Assembly: GCA_016946835.1 (NCBI GenBank)
Contig: JACVTC010000004.1
Location: 838,001-870,000, forward strand
DNA from: Neocallimastix lanati (nom. inval.)
Taxonomy: Eukaryota > Neocallimastigomycota > Neocallimastigomycetes > Neocallimastigales > Neocallimastigaceae
Direction: 5' to 3'
Length of the DNA stretch: 32,000 nucleotides
Shown here: positions 22,143-32,000 of the stretch, piece after piece
Numbering within the stretch: position 1 is the first letter of the stretch
Layout of the letters: each line of letters opens with the position of its first letter
Program-made: the position numbers and the translations under genes
The notes under the pieces: model-generated
Database searches by the model: none
The model's input: only the letters and a program-made list of their open reading frames with translations
What the model was told of the DNA's origin: nothing

Positions 22143-22300
22143 ACTTCCGGTTTGTACCGCCCTTTAGTCCCCCATAAGGTATGGGAATATTAAGGTAGTC
22201 ACAACATTTCGGTATGATTTCTCATAGGCGTATATTGTCCCTGTTTGACAGATTTACTATGTGTTCAGCAATACTATTACGGAAAATTTTCTATCTCCTA
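22143..22300 (+). pseudogene. Ty3/gypsy integrase-like scrap
   Basis: The plus frame from 22143 reads T-S-G-L-Y-R-P-L-V-P-H-K-V-W-E-Y, then a stop, then N-I-S-V-*-F-L-I-G. This follows the pattern G-L-x-x-P-L-x-x-P-x-x-x-W-E-x-I-S-x-D-F-I-x-G that opens the catalytic core of Ty3/gypsy integrases. Two stops and a possible small insertion make it non-functional. It is GC-richer than its surroundings and follows a T run, like the other element scraps here. The similarity is short, so the call is moderate. Confidence 0.45.
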
Positions 22301-22880
22301 TTCAGAAAACCATTAATGAACTATGAAAATGTATTTACTAACATATTTATTAATATCATTTAAACTCAATGATATTTATATTAATTTAGAATAACTCATT
22401 TATATAAATATCATTGAATTCAAAATCTTTTATTAACCATATTTATACTTTTAATATATTTTTATTATTATTAAAATTTCTGTTTATTTATTATTTCTTT
22501 AATAATAATTAATTTATTATCTCTTTTAAAAATAAATAAATAAATAATGAATTTTTTTTTTTTTTTTTTATTCATTATTATATATTAATATTTTCTAATT
22601 TTTTTATTATTGTAAATATATATTAATATATTTTATATATTATATAATATTATTTAAAAGGTCAACAAATCAAATAAAAAATTTAAATTTTTAGACTATT
22701 TCCTTTCTAAGTATAGTTATAAAAAGACTCATTAACAAAATATTAAAATTTTATTTTTAAAAATTTATTATCATATAATTAATAATAAAGAAATTCATAT
22801 AATAAATAATTTATAATATTAATTATTTATTTATTTATTTATTCATTTATTCAATATAAATATAAAATTTATTTCAATTC

Positions 22881-22914
<34 letters not shown>

Positions 22915-23249
22915 TTAAAAATTAAAAAAAATAAAAAATAAAAAAAACTTGTTCCACAATTTTTTTTTTTAAAAATTTTTTTTAAAAGAATATACTATAA
23001 TAAAAAAAAAAAAAAATACTTCAAATTTAATTATAATCTATTATTTTATATGTAATAAAAATATTTTTTAAATTATTTTTTTTTTAAAAATTTAAATATT
23101 TAATTAATTTATAGTTTAAATTTAAAGTATAATTTTATTTGAATATACAATTAAACATAGCAATTTAAAAAGAGGAAAAAAAAAAATATATATATATATA
23201 TAAATTAAAAAAAATATTTCTATACAGTTAAAGAAAAGATAATTCAAAT
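22301..23249. other. AT-rich spacer and 3' flank of the Asn-rich gene
   Basis: Contains a perfect 16-bp inverted repeat at 22366-22417, A/T runs (22551-22570, 22880-22914, 22999-23015) and a (TA)n run (23188-23202). No coding or RNA signal seen. Confidence 0.65.
22366..22417. repeat. 16-bp inverted repeat
   Basis: Arms tcaatgatatttatat (22366-22381) and atataaatatcattga (22402-22417) are exact reverse complements with a 20-base loop, in spacer. Confidence 0.65.
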
Positions 23250-23567
23250 TCAAATTAAATTTTCTAAATCCATTGAATTCTTTTTAATTGTGTTATTATT
23301 AATATTTCCGTTCTGTATATTTGCTTGATTATTAAAGTTATTATTAGAAGAAGAATTATAATTGTTTATATTATTATTGATATTTCCATAACTATATGTG
23401 TTAGAATTATTCATATTACTTGTATATAAATTATTTTGTTTAATATTAACATTATTATTATCTTGATTAATGCAATTTATAGTATCATAAGGAACTTTAT
23501 TATTATTTTCATTATATATCATAAAATTATTAATACCATTATTATTACTACTGTTATTATTATTAAA

Positions 23568-23609
<42 letters not shown>

Positions 23610-24535
23610 GAAGCCACTGTTGTAATTGTTATTTTGATTATTAAAATTATTATAATTACTATAACCATTACTGTTACTATTACTGTTATTATTAAAATTA
23701 AAGTTAGAACTTAAATTAGAATTTGTGTTAGTGTTACAAATTATTGGGTATATTGATTTATGAGAATTTTCATAATTAAATTCATTAGTTTTAATAGTAT
23801 TATTTATATTACTGCCTTTGTTATTACTATTAAATAAATTTGATTTAAAAACATCAAATGGAAGAGAACTATTATCACTTTCATTATTTGTTCGTGAAGT
23901 ATTGTTGATGTTATTATTATAATTACTATAGTTATTGTTAAAACTATTATTATTATTATTGTTGTTGTTGTTGCTAAAGTTGTTGCAATTATAATTATAA
24001 TTATAATTAGTATAATTGCTATAATTATTATAATTATTACTATTTGTATTATAATTATAATTATTATTGTTTGTATTATAATTATTATTGTTTATATTAT
24101 AATTATTTTTTGCATTATAATTATTATAATTATTATTGTTTGTATTATAATTATTATAATTATAATTATTATTGTTTGCATTATAATTATTATAATTATA
24201 ATTATTATTGTTTGTATTATAATTATTATAATTATAATTATTATTATTATTATTATTATAATTATTATAATTATTATTATTATTATAATTATTATTATTA
24301 TTATAATTATTATTATTATTATAATTATTATTATTATTATAATTATTATTCCACCATTTATTTTTGCTACTTTCACTACTATTGTTTATATTTTCATTAA
24401 TTAAATTATTACTATTATTTTCTTTTGTATTTGTAGTATCATTATTTTGATTTCCATCTTGACTGAATATTAGTTTATTCATATCATACGTAGGTTTTGG
24501 GTATTTATTTACTACATTATTCATAGGATTATACA

Positions 24536-24592
<57 letters not shown>

Positions 24593-25825
24593 TTGAAACG
24601 TTATCTTTACTATTAAAATTATTTTTTTCTATTTTATAATCATTAGTACTAGGTGTCTTATTTATATTATCAATTTCTGGAGTATTTTGAAATTGTAATG
24701 GTAATGTATTTATCTGACAATAGTTTACAACAGGTATACTTTGATGATTAGATTGAGTTTTTGGTTGAGAAGCAATAGCTAATGATATAGGACTGTTATC
24801 TGTATTTGAACTTTTTTGATCTTTAATTTCTGATAATGTACAATTGGGACTATTAATACAGCTATTGTGACTACTTTCAACTCTTAATAAATCATTATTA
24901 TTAAGAGGAGGTGAAAATATTAATGAGTTACTATTTGGCGAAATGGAATCTGTTGTTTGTTCATGGTTAAAATTAATAGATGCATTATTATTATTATAAT
25001 TGTTATTGTTGTTGTTGTTGTTGTTGTTATTATTATTAGTAGTATTAGTATTATTTGATTCCTCAATTAATTTTTCTGGTTGATTTGATTTATTCTTTAT
25101 ATTATTTGATTTAATATTAAATTCAAATATATCAAATGGAATACTTGACGATGATTTTGTAATTATGACATTAGTGGATTCATTCTGTTCTTCACTATCA
25201 TCTACTTTTAACAAAGACGTATCTGATGGAATTATATTTCTACTTATTAAATCTTTATATATCTTTTAATTTAAAAATAAACAAAAATCATTATTTTAAT
25301 ATATAATACTTTATTAAAAAAAATAAAATATTAAATCAAAAATTTTATAAATGAAAGTGTAAAAAAAAAAATTATATATATATATATATATATATATTAC
25401 TTTTTCAACTAATACGCTATTAACCAATTGAATATCATTATTTATGCTTTTCAATACTTCTCTCCAAAGTATACGCATATATTTGGTATTTTTAGTAAGT
25501 TTGTTTAACGACCGACAAACTCTCTCATTACATGCTATATGGTATAATATAAATGAATTATGTTAATAAAACTTAATAATTATTTTTATTATTTTTAAAT
25601 GTATTTAAATATTCTAATAAAATTAATTAAACTACTTACGTTGTAATTCGAAGTCACTTAATTTCTATATAAATATATAAAAAATTATATTAAAGCACAA
25701 TAAATAAAATATATTATAATGAATAAATAATTTTTTTTTTTCTTTTTACTTATTATATCATTATATCATTTACAAACCTCAATAATTTTTGCACAATCTA
25801 AAAAACGATAAACTTGCTGCAAAAG

Positions 25826-25858
<33 letters not shown>

Positions 25859-26337
25859 ATAATTACACAATATTATTACTCATTATCTTTTAATACTTAT
25901 TTATTCTTTTTTTTTTTTTTATAATAAATATTTTAAAAATATTTGAAAATACTATAAAGAATAAATTTTTAATAATGTTTAATAACTTACTGCTCTACTT
26001 AATTTCCATTTATCGTTAAAATATTTTTCTAAGCTATTACTATAAGCTTTATATAATTTTTGACTAACAATAACTTTTGTAGCTAATACTGTCCTTCTGA
26101 ATTTTTCTTGTTTTTTTAATGTTTCTTGTCTCACTTCATAATCACTTCTATTCTTTCTACTATTCTTATTTTTTTTTCTTTTATTGTAATGTTTTTAAAA
26201 TTATTTATTTTAATATTCATACTTTACATTTTTATCATTATTATATAAATTATACATTATTACATTGCTTACCTATTTTTTATATGAAATATAGATAAAT
26301 CAATATAACTTTCAATTTCTTTAAATTTTTCATTCAT
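23250..26337 (-). CDS. Asn-rich putative DNA-binding/regulatory protein (six exons, 820 residues)
   Basis: Exons on the minus strand by my reading: 26337-26273, 26177-25991, 25816-25778, 25664-25640, 25534-25401 and 25262-23250. Donors are gtaagc, gtaagt, gtttgt, gtaagt and gtaata; all acceptors are AG; all phases agree (2463 bases, ending L-E-N-L-I-TGA). Residues 23-50 are basic (K-K-N-K-N-S-R-K-N-R). Residues about 55-150 form a predicted helical domain with S-L-E-K-Y-F-N-D-K-W (70-79), L-S-R-A-Q-V-Y-R-F-L (81-90), A-K-I-I-E-K-L (93-99), P-C-N-E-R-V-C-R-S-L (106-115) and L-W-R-E-V-L. This resembles a domain I know from bacterial, plasmid and phage proteins (W-G-x-S-R-x-x-A-Y ... N-E-R-x-x-R-x-L), so DNA binding is inferred. 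The rest is low complexity: PFDIF (192-196) and PFDVF (618-622), poly-Asn runs, and Asn/Tyr repeats (about 455-576) after a W-W pair. No membrane segment. Probably a regulator with a prion-like tail; unproven. Confidence 0.85.
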
Positions 26338-26891
26338 ACTGAATTTTATTATTTGATATATGTTATTGAAAGATTTAATATATAATATATAAAATAATCT
26401 AATAAATAAATTGAAAATAATAACTATATAGCATTCAAAATTTTAGACATAAACATTCTTTTTTTTTTTTGTTTTTGATTTTTGTTTTGTTTTATTATTT
26501 TATTGTTGTTGTTGTTTATAATAAATATATAAAAAATTAAATAATTAAAAATAAAAATATAAAAATATTAAAAATATGAAATGGAATTCTACTCTTATCG
26601 GATAGTTTACGAATACTACAATATTTAGAAAAAAAAAAAAAAAAAAAAAAAAAAGAATATATATATATATTTATAGTAAGTGAATTTTCAAACAATTTCA
26701 ATTTATTCAATTTATCCCTTATTAAAACTATTGATTTAATTAAATGAAATTAAAATGAATATATTATAATTATTATTTGTTATATATTCCATATGTATTT
26801 ATTATTTAATAAAATATAATAAATAAAGTTCAAAGTAAAAAAAAATACAAATAGAAAAAATATATATATAAATATAATAAATTAAATTTGT

Positions 26892-26924
<33 letters not shown>

Positions 26925-28116
26925 CATTAAAAAAGAAAAAAAAATAAAAAGTCTTAGATAACTAACTTTAATAAGTATATTAGTACAATATTATGAAAGA
27001 TATTTTAAATTACCAATTTATATATTAATATATAAAATAATAAACTAAATAATATATAAAATAAACCTTTTTTGTATATTTTGTCTCAGTTAATTTATAA
27101 ATAATTTTAATAATATTAAATTTTCTTAAATTTGATCAACAAAACTATTAAGATATAAAATTATGTATATTTGTGTTTAATATCTAATATACGCAGTAGT
27201 TCTAAACTTTAATTATAATGAATTTTTATTTCTGTTAAAATTTAATATCTTATTATATATATCAACTATATATTGATTTTTATTGTTATTATATAATTTA
27301 ATATAATCTAATAAATTAATTTATAATATTTATATTTACATTAATATTTTTAAAAATTTTTTAATTAAGGTATAAAATATATTAATTTTAGAATAATAAT
27401 AAAATATAATCTTGTTTTAAATAGATTGTGCAATATACTATATAACATTCATTTAATTTTTATTACAGGATTTTATAAAAATACATTGGATTTTAAATTC
27501 AATTAAATTAAATAAAAAAAAATCACGAATTAAATAGTTTGTTATTCAAAAAATTGATAAAAAAAAATTAAAAATAAAAATAATACATTAAACCAATAAA
27601 TACCCTGTTAATCTTTTTTTTATAAATATTTTGTTTTTATAATATAATATTAAAAATAATATTAAAAAAAAAAAAAAAAATTTCAATCTAATTTAATATT
27701 ATAAAAATAATTAGCATTTTATTAATTTTTTCCTTGATTTTTAATATATTCATAATATTATATATATTTATTATTGTATCTTTTATTTTTTTTTTATTCT
27801 TTTATTATCATTTTTATTTTTATTTTTATTTTAATTTTTTTTTTACACTTAATTCATTACAAATATTTTTTAAGTTATTAAAAAAAGTCATAAAATATAA
27901 TAAAACTAGTAATTAAAATAATAATAAGATATTGTTATGTTATTATTTTATTTAATATTTTTAAAATAATTATAATAAAAAGAATTATAAATAAACCAGT
28001 AAATTGATTTAAATTAAAATAATTAATATATCAAAAAATAAAAAATAATAATAATAAAAATATTTGTATGTAATTAAAATAAATTATTATATATGCATAT
28101 TAGACATTTAAAACCA
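26338..28116. other. AT-rich spacer upstream of the Asn-rich gene, no gene seen
   Basis: Includes the presumed promoter and 5' UTR of the gene starting at 26337, with T/G-rich stretch 26460-26517, A runs (26629-26654, 26899-26924, 27665-27680) and (TA)n. A GC-bearing patch near 26586-26615 (ctcttatcggatagtttacg) is not recognised. Short F/I/Y-rich frames around 27734-27916 are composition artefacts. Confidence 0.6.
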
Positions 28117-28162
28117 ACTTCATTTATAGGAAAAAACACCTTAGGAGGATGAAAATCACCCA
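28113..28162. repeat. Dispersed copy of a roughly 50-bp segment also found at 14096-14144
   Basis: The segment caacttcatttatagg through gatgaaaatcaccc matches 14096-14144 at about 85-90 percent by eye. On the minus strand both read G-D-F-H then V-F-F-x-I-N-E-V. The copy at 14.1 kb belongs to the helicase-like remnant, so this is probably a second, shorter relic of the same element. Confidence 0.6.
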
Positions 28163-29042
28163 TACAATTAACACTTTAATAATTATAAAAAAAAAAAAAA
28201 TAAAATAAAATAAAAATTTTAAAATAATATTAAAATTATATTTTATAAAATTTTAACTTTTTTATATGTAATAATAATCATCTCTGTCATCTCTATAGAT
28301 ATAATAAATACTAATTGTAACCCATATTAAAATACATTTCACTATTAGTACTAAATAAATATAATAGTAACCCACTTTTAGTTACATATTACTTTTTGTA
28401 TTTAAATAAATATACTTTAAATACATTTTACATATAAATTTTTGTTAAAGTATTTTTGTAATTAATATAAAATTTTTTGTTAAATATAATACTATATATG
28501 TACATCAATTTATTAATAATAAATTCTAAATTTTTTTTTAATATACGAAATATTTAATACATATTAATTTATCAAATTAATAAAAATATAATAAAATAAT
28601 CTATTTATGCGAATTAATGAATGATATAAAATTTTAATTATTAATAAATTATTTTGTTAATAATTACATGAAATTTAATTAATAATTCATTTATTAATCA
28701 TTTGATTAATAATCATTGAATTATAGTGTGATTTAATGTAATATCGATATAAACACATAAAATTAATGTTAACATATAAATTATTTATATATTTCCATAT
28801 CATAAATTTTATGTTATGTAAATAATTTATAAATTTTTATATTTAATTAAATAATTAATTCTTAGTATTTTAAAATAATTAAAAAGTATTACATAAAGAA
28901 TACTTTTTCTTTGTCTTTTTCAATATGTATTTTTATTATATCAATAATTAAAGGTCGTTTAATAATAATAACAATAAGAAATTATAAAAATTAATATTTT
29001 TTTTAAATAAATATATTTTATAATAAATGAATTAATAAATTA
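28163..29042. other. AT-rich spacer, no gene seen
   Basis: A/T spacer with A runs (28186-28200) and an imperfect duplication in about 28310-28420 in which a taat(t/a)gtaaccca segment occurs twice. No coding or RNA signal recognised. Confidence 0.6.
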
Positions 29043-29131
29043 TACTGTTCTTCCACCTCAAGGAGTTACAACGAACCGATTTATTTTATTTATACAATCA
29101 AATTTCATTCCACAATTATTTGAATTATCAT
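29043..29131 (+). pseudogene. Possible reverse-transcriptase scrap
   Basis: The plus frame reads T-V-L-P-P-Q-G-V-T-T-N-R-F-I-L-F, then I-Q-S-N-F-I-P-Q-L-F-E. The start resembles the L-P-Q-G-x-T-N-S block of LTR-element reverse transcriptases with one extra proline. The match covers about ten residues and the frame ends shortly after, before a 43-base A run (29147-29189). It is a weak call; chance cannot be ruled out. Confidence 0.22.
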
Positions 29132-29144
29132 TATTTTTTTAAAG

Positions 29145-29192
<48 letters not shown>

Positions 29193-29945
29193 AATAAAAT
29201 AATAAATAAATAAAAAAGTAAAATAAAAAATTAAAAAATAAAAAATAATAATAATTAATTAATTAATTTTTATTTAAGATATAAACTTATATATATTTAT
29301 ATATAAATATATTAAAATAAATATAAACTTTTTATTAAAAGTAAAGTTTAAATTTTTTGATCTTCAATTTAAAATAAATATGTGATAATTTAATATAGAT
29401 AATGAATTTATCAAATATTTATTATAAAAATAGAAATAACTAAATACATAATTTTTTTTTTAATTTTCAATTTTTAAAATTAGACAACTCATTATTATAT
29501 TTATATAAATAAATTAAAACTTATTTATATATATATTTATTAATATTTTTCTTATTACTTTATAATTTTTAATATGTCAACTGAATATTGATTTAAGAGG
29601 AAAATTATATATTTGTTTTTTTTTTTCTCCATTTTTATTTTTTATTTTATTTTTTTTTTGAAAATATCCTCTCTAAATAATTTCATCTTTTTATTTAGAG
29701 TATTTATCACTTTAATCATAATTTAATTATTCAATAATAAATAATATTAATTCTATACTATTTTATACATAATATTATATATTATGTTTAATTTTTATAT
29801 AATTACTTATATATAATTTATATATATAATTATTTTTAATGAATAATAAATTTTATTTTCAATTAAATGGCTATTTTAAAACAGTTTGAATAACCTTTAT
29901 GAAATAAAAATATTAATTTTAATATTAAAAATATAATATAATATA

Positions 29946-29983
29946 TATAATACATTACTTTAATATTAAAGTAATGTATTATA
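29946..29983. repeat. 38-bp perfect palindrome
   Basis: Every base from 29946 to 29964 pairs with 29965 to 29983, with no loop (centre tttaatattaaa, flanked by cattac / gtaatg). Checked base by base. Confidence 0.85.
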
Positions 29984-31220
29984 ATAAAACATTATATATG
30001 TAAGAATTAATTATACAATATAAAAATAAAAATTAAAACTTAATTCAATTACAAGTAGAATTAAATAAATAAATAAAATAAGATAAATTATTATATTTTA
30101 TTTTTAATTGTTAACTTTTTTTTTCATTTTTTATATGATTTCTTATTTTTTACTCTTTTTTTAAAAAATTTATCTTTATTTGGAAAAATACCATCCATTC
30201 TTTAATTTTTTAATTTTATAGTAAAATTAAAGACGTAATAAAAACATGAATAAACTTTTGAAATAATAATTAATTATTATTTCATAAAAATGAAGTTTAT
30301 AATATTATATCATTTGAAAAAATAAAATGTTCATTTTTTTTTTAAAAAAAAAAAAAAAATCATATATCAAATATATATATTGTTGATTTATTAACTAATA
30401 ATATTAATAACTCAAATATATATTTATATATTTATATATTTATATTTTAAATATCAAAATTTATCAAATTTTAAAAGATAAATAAAATTTATTAAATAAA
30501 ACTTAAAAAAGATTTGCTGATTTTAATTTATTAAACAAAAATAATCCTAACATGTGATGTTAATCCAACTTTATATTTATTTTTTATAAGCGTTAAAAAA
30601 CAAAATATAATAATGAACATTTTAAATATAATTAATGAAAATAAAAATAATATATGAAATAATTCATAATAAAGTACATAATTTATTTATTATTAAATGT
30701 AAAATTTTAAATAAATATAAATTATTAAAAAAATAATAATAATAAATATTAATTAAGTTTATAAATTCTTAAAATGTATTTATTTTATTTTTTTAAAAAA
30801 TTTTAAATTATATGAATTTTATTTTATATAATATTTATCTATAATTCTTTTTTTCATTAAATTAATTTTTTTTAGATAATATTATGATTAATAAAAATTT
30901 TCCTTTAATATAAAATAATTAGTAAAAATTAATACTATGTTAAACTTTAAAAAATATTTTTTATTTTAAAAAAAATATTCATTAATATTGTTTAAAAAAA
31001 TTTGTATTAAACAGTTTCATAATAGTAATATATTTATTTGCATATATTTTAATATATTTGTTATACAAAATAAATTAATTAATATAAATATAATATTTCA
31101 AACATAAAATTGTTTTAAAAGTATTATTATATGAAATATATGGAAACTGATTTGTTTCAGAACTTTATAAATAAAAAATTTTAATATAAATTTTATTAAT
31201 TATATTTTATTATCATATAA

Positions 31221-31274
31221 ATTTCGGATAATAAATAGTAATAATTAATAATATAACTATTTATTATCCGAAAT
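31221..31274. repeat. 19-bp inverted repeat with imperfect outer extension
   Basis: Arms atttcggataataaatagt (31221-31239) and its exact complement (31256-31274) enclose 16 bases. Outside the arms, tattatcatataa and ccatataataaata still pair imperfectly, extending the stem to about 27 bp. This could be a small fold-back element; no target-site duplication was established. Confidence 0.75.
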
Positions 31275-31614
31275 CCATATAATAAATATAATTAAATATC
31301 CATAATTATGTGTTAACAAATTTCCCTTTTTTTTTTTTCCAAAGAAATCACAAAAAAAAGAAAAAAAAAGGAAAAAAAAAAAATAAGGGATTCCTTATTT
31401 GTAAAAAATAATAATAATAGTAATAACTAGTTTTTGATGGTAAAAAGGAAAAAAAAATTTTCCATTTAAACCTAAATATTATGAGTAAATATATACATAT
31501 AGATATTGAAAAATTCAATTCATATATAACAAGGTATTAAAATAAATAGTATGATATATACTACACATATTTATATACTACATATTATTATAAAAATAAT
31601 ATATCATTTTTATT

Positions 31615-31688
31615 TTTGAGAAAAGAAAATAAATAAATAAGTATAAAATTTCTAAAAATATATTATTTATTTATTTTCTTTTCTCAAA
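31615..31688. repeat. 26-bp perfect inverted repeat
   Basis: Arms at 31615-31640 (tttgagaaaagaaaataaat and six more bases) and 31663-31688 are exact reverse complements with a 22-base loop. The purine-rich arm (gagaaaagaaaa) makes a chance origin less likely than for a plain A/T stem. Confidence 0.8.
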
Positions 31689-31798
31689 CGTTTTAAAAAT
31701 TATATTATATATATATATATATATATTAATTAAGATTTATTGTTAACAATTATAAATTTTGAAACTAAAACAAATTATCTTCTTGTGACCACAAAACG

Positions 31799-31862
<64 letters not shown>

Positions 31863-32000
31863 TATTATTATTATTATTATTATTATTAAACAATAATGAA
31901 AAATAATTACAAATAATATTTTATTTTATATAAATTAAAAAAAAAGGAAAATTAGATATAAAACAAAAATAATTGATTATTAAAAATAATTCAAAAATTG

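Larger units (their letters stand above)
29132..32000. other. AT-rich spacer with strong hairpins, no gene seen
   Basis: A/T spacer with A runs at 29147-29189 and 31799-31840, the latter followed by (TA)n and (TTA)n to about 31888. Three long perfect inverted repeats occur within 2 kb (29946-29983, 31221-31274, 31615-31688). No coding frame, splice-linked exon or RNA gene was recognised. Confidence 0.6.

Noticed and set aside
23436-24400. Plus-strand and other-frame readings (poly-Ile, Tyr-Asn) across the Asn-rich gene
   Set aside because: Shadows of the AAT/TAT codon repeats of the minus-strand gene, whose frame is supported by five splice junctions.
27734-27916. 60-residue F/Y-rich frame
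   Set aside because: Composition artefact of T-rich DNA without start or splice context.

Overview
This window is nuclear DNA from a very AT-rich eukaryote, most likely an anaerobic gut fungus (Neocallimastigomycota). The evidence is the extreme AT content between genes, long A/T homopolymers, microsatellites, Asn-rich and ankyrin-rich proteins, small introns with GTAAGT/GTATGT-type donors and AG acceptors, and a large-subunit (LSU) rRNA fragment with a fungal-looking D1 region. The organism is inferred; nothing was searched.

There are three genes I would call real, all visible only after reading frames and splice sites by hand. (1) A minus-strand ankyrin-repeat protein starts at 1614 and runs off the left edge (538 codons present). 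(2) A plus-strand five-exon gene at 15271-16483 encodes a 244-residue multi-pass membrane protein whose cytosolic-looking tail carries LPxY, LPxY and PPPY motifs. (3) A minus-strand six-exon gene at 23250-26337 encodes an 820-residue protein: a compact N-terminal helical domain with a bacterial/plasmid-like DNA-binding pattern, followed by a huge Asn/Tyr low-complexity tail.

The rest is a gene desert (about 1.6-15.2 kb, 16.5-23.2 kb, 26.3-32 kb) made of AT-rich spacer, simple repeats and decayed elements. Two arrays of one composite satellite (a TAAAA/TTTTA pentamer plus a roughly 35-bp core containing GTACAGATTGAA) lie at about 11.1-13.2 kb and 20.5-21.85 kb in opposite orientation. Between and beside them are a Pif1/Helitron-helicase-like remnant (13.8-14.15 kb), a broken ankyrin gene interrupted by a 194-bp ATT array (17.47-18.26 kb), half a LIM domain directly abutting a 5' LSU rRNA fragment (18.77-19.54 kb), a Ty1/copia 3' end with RNase H, polypurine tract and one 230-bp LTR (19.77-20.49 kb), and a Ty3/gypsy integrase-like scrap (22.14-22.3 kb). 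An unassigned GC-richer island with palindromes and an inverted 11-bp motif lies at 10.08-10.67 kb. Several long perfect hairpins lie in the spacer, mostly toward the right end.

I see no operon-like or pathway linkage among the genes. The strongest candidate for something little described is the N-terminal domain of the 23250-26337 gene, followed by the inverted satellite pair flanking a cluster of element and gene debris.
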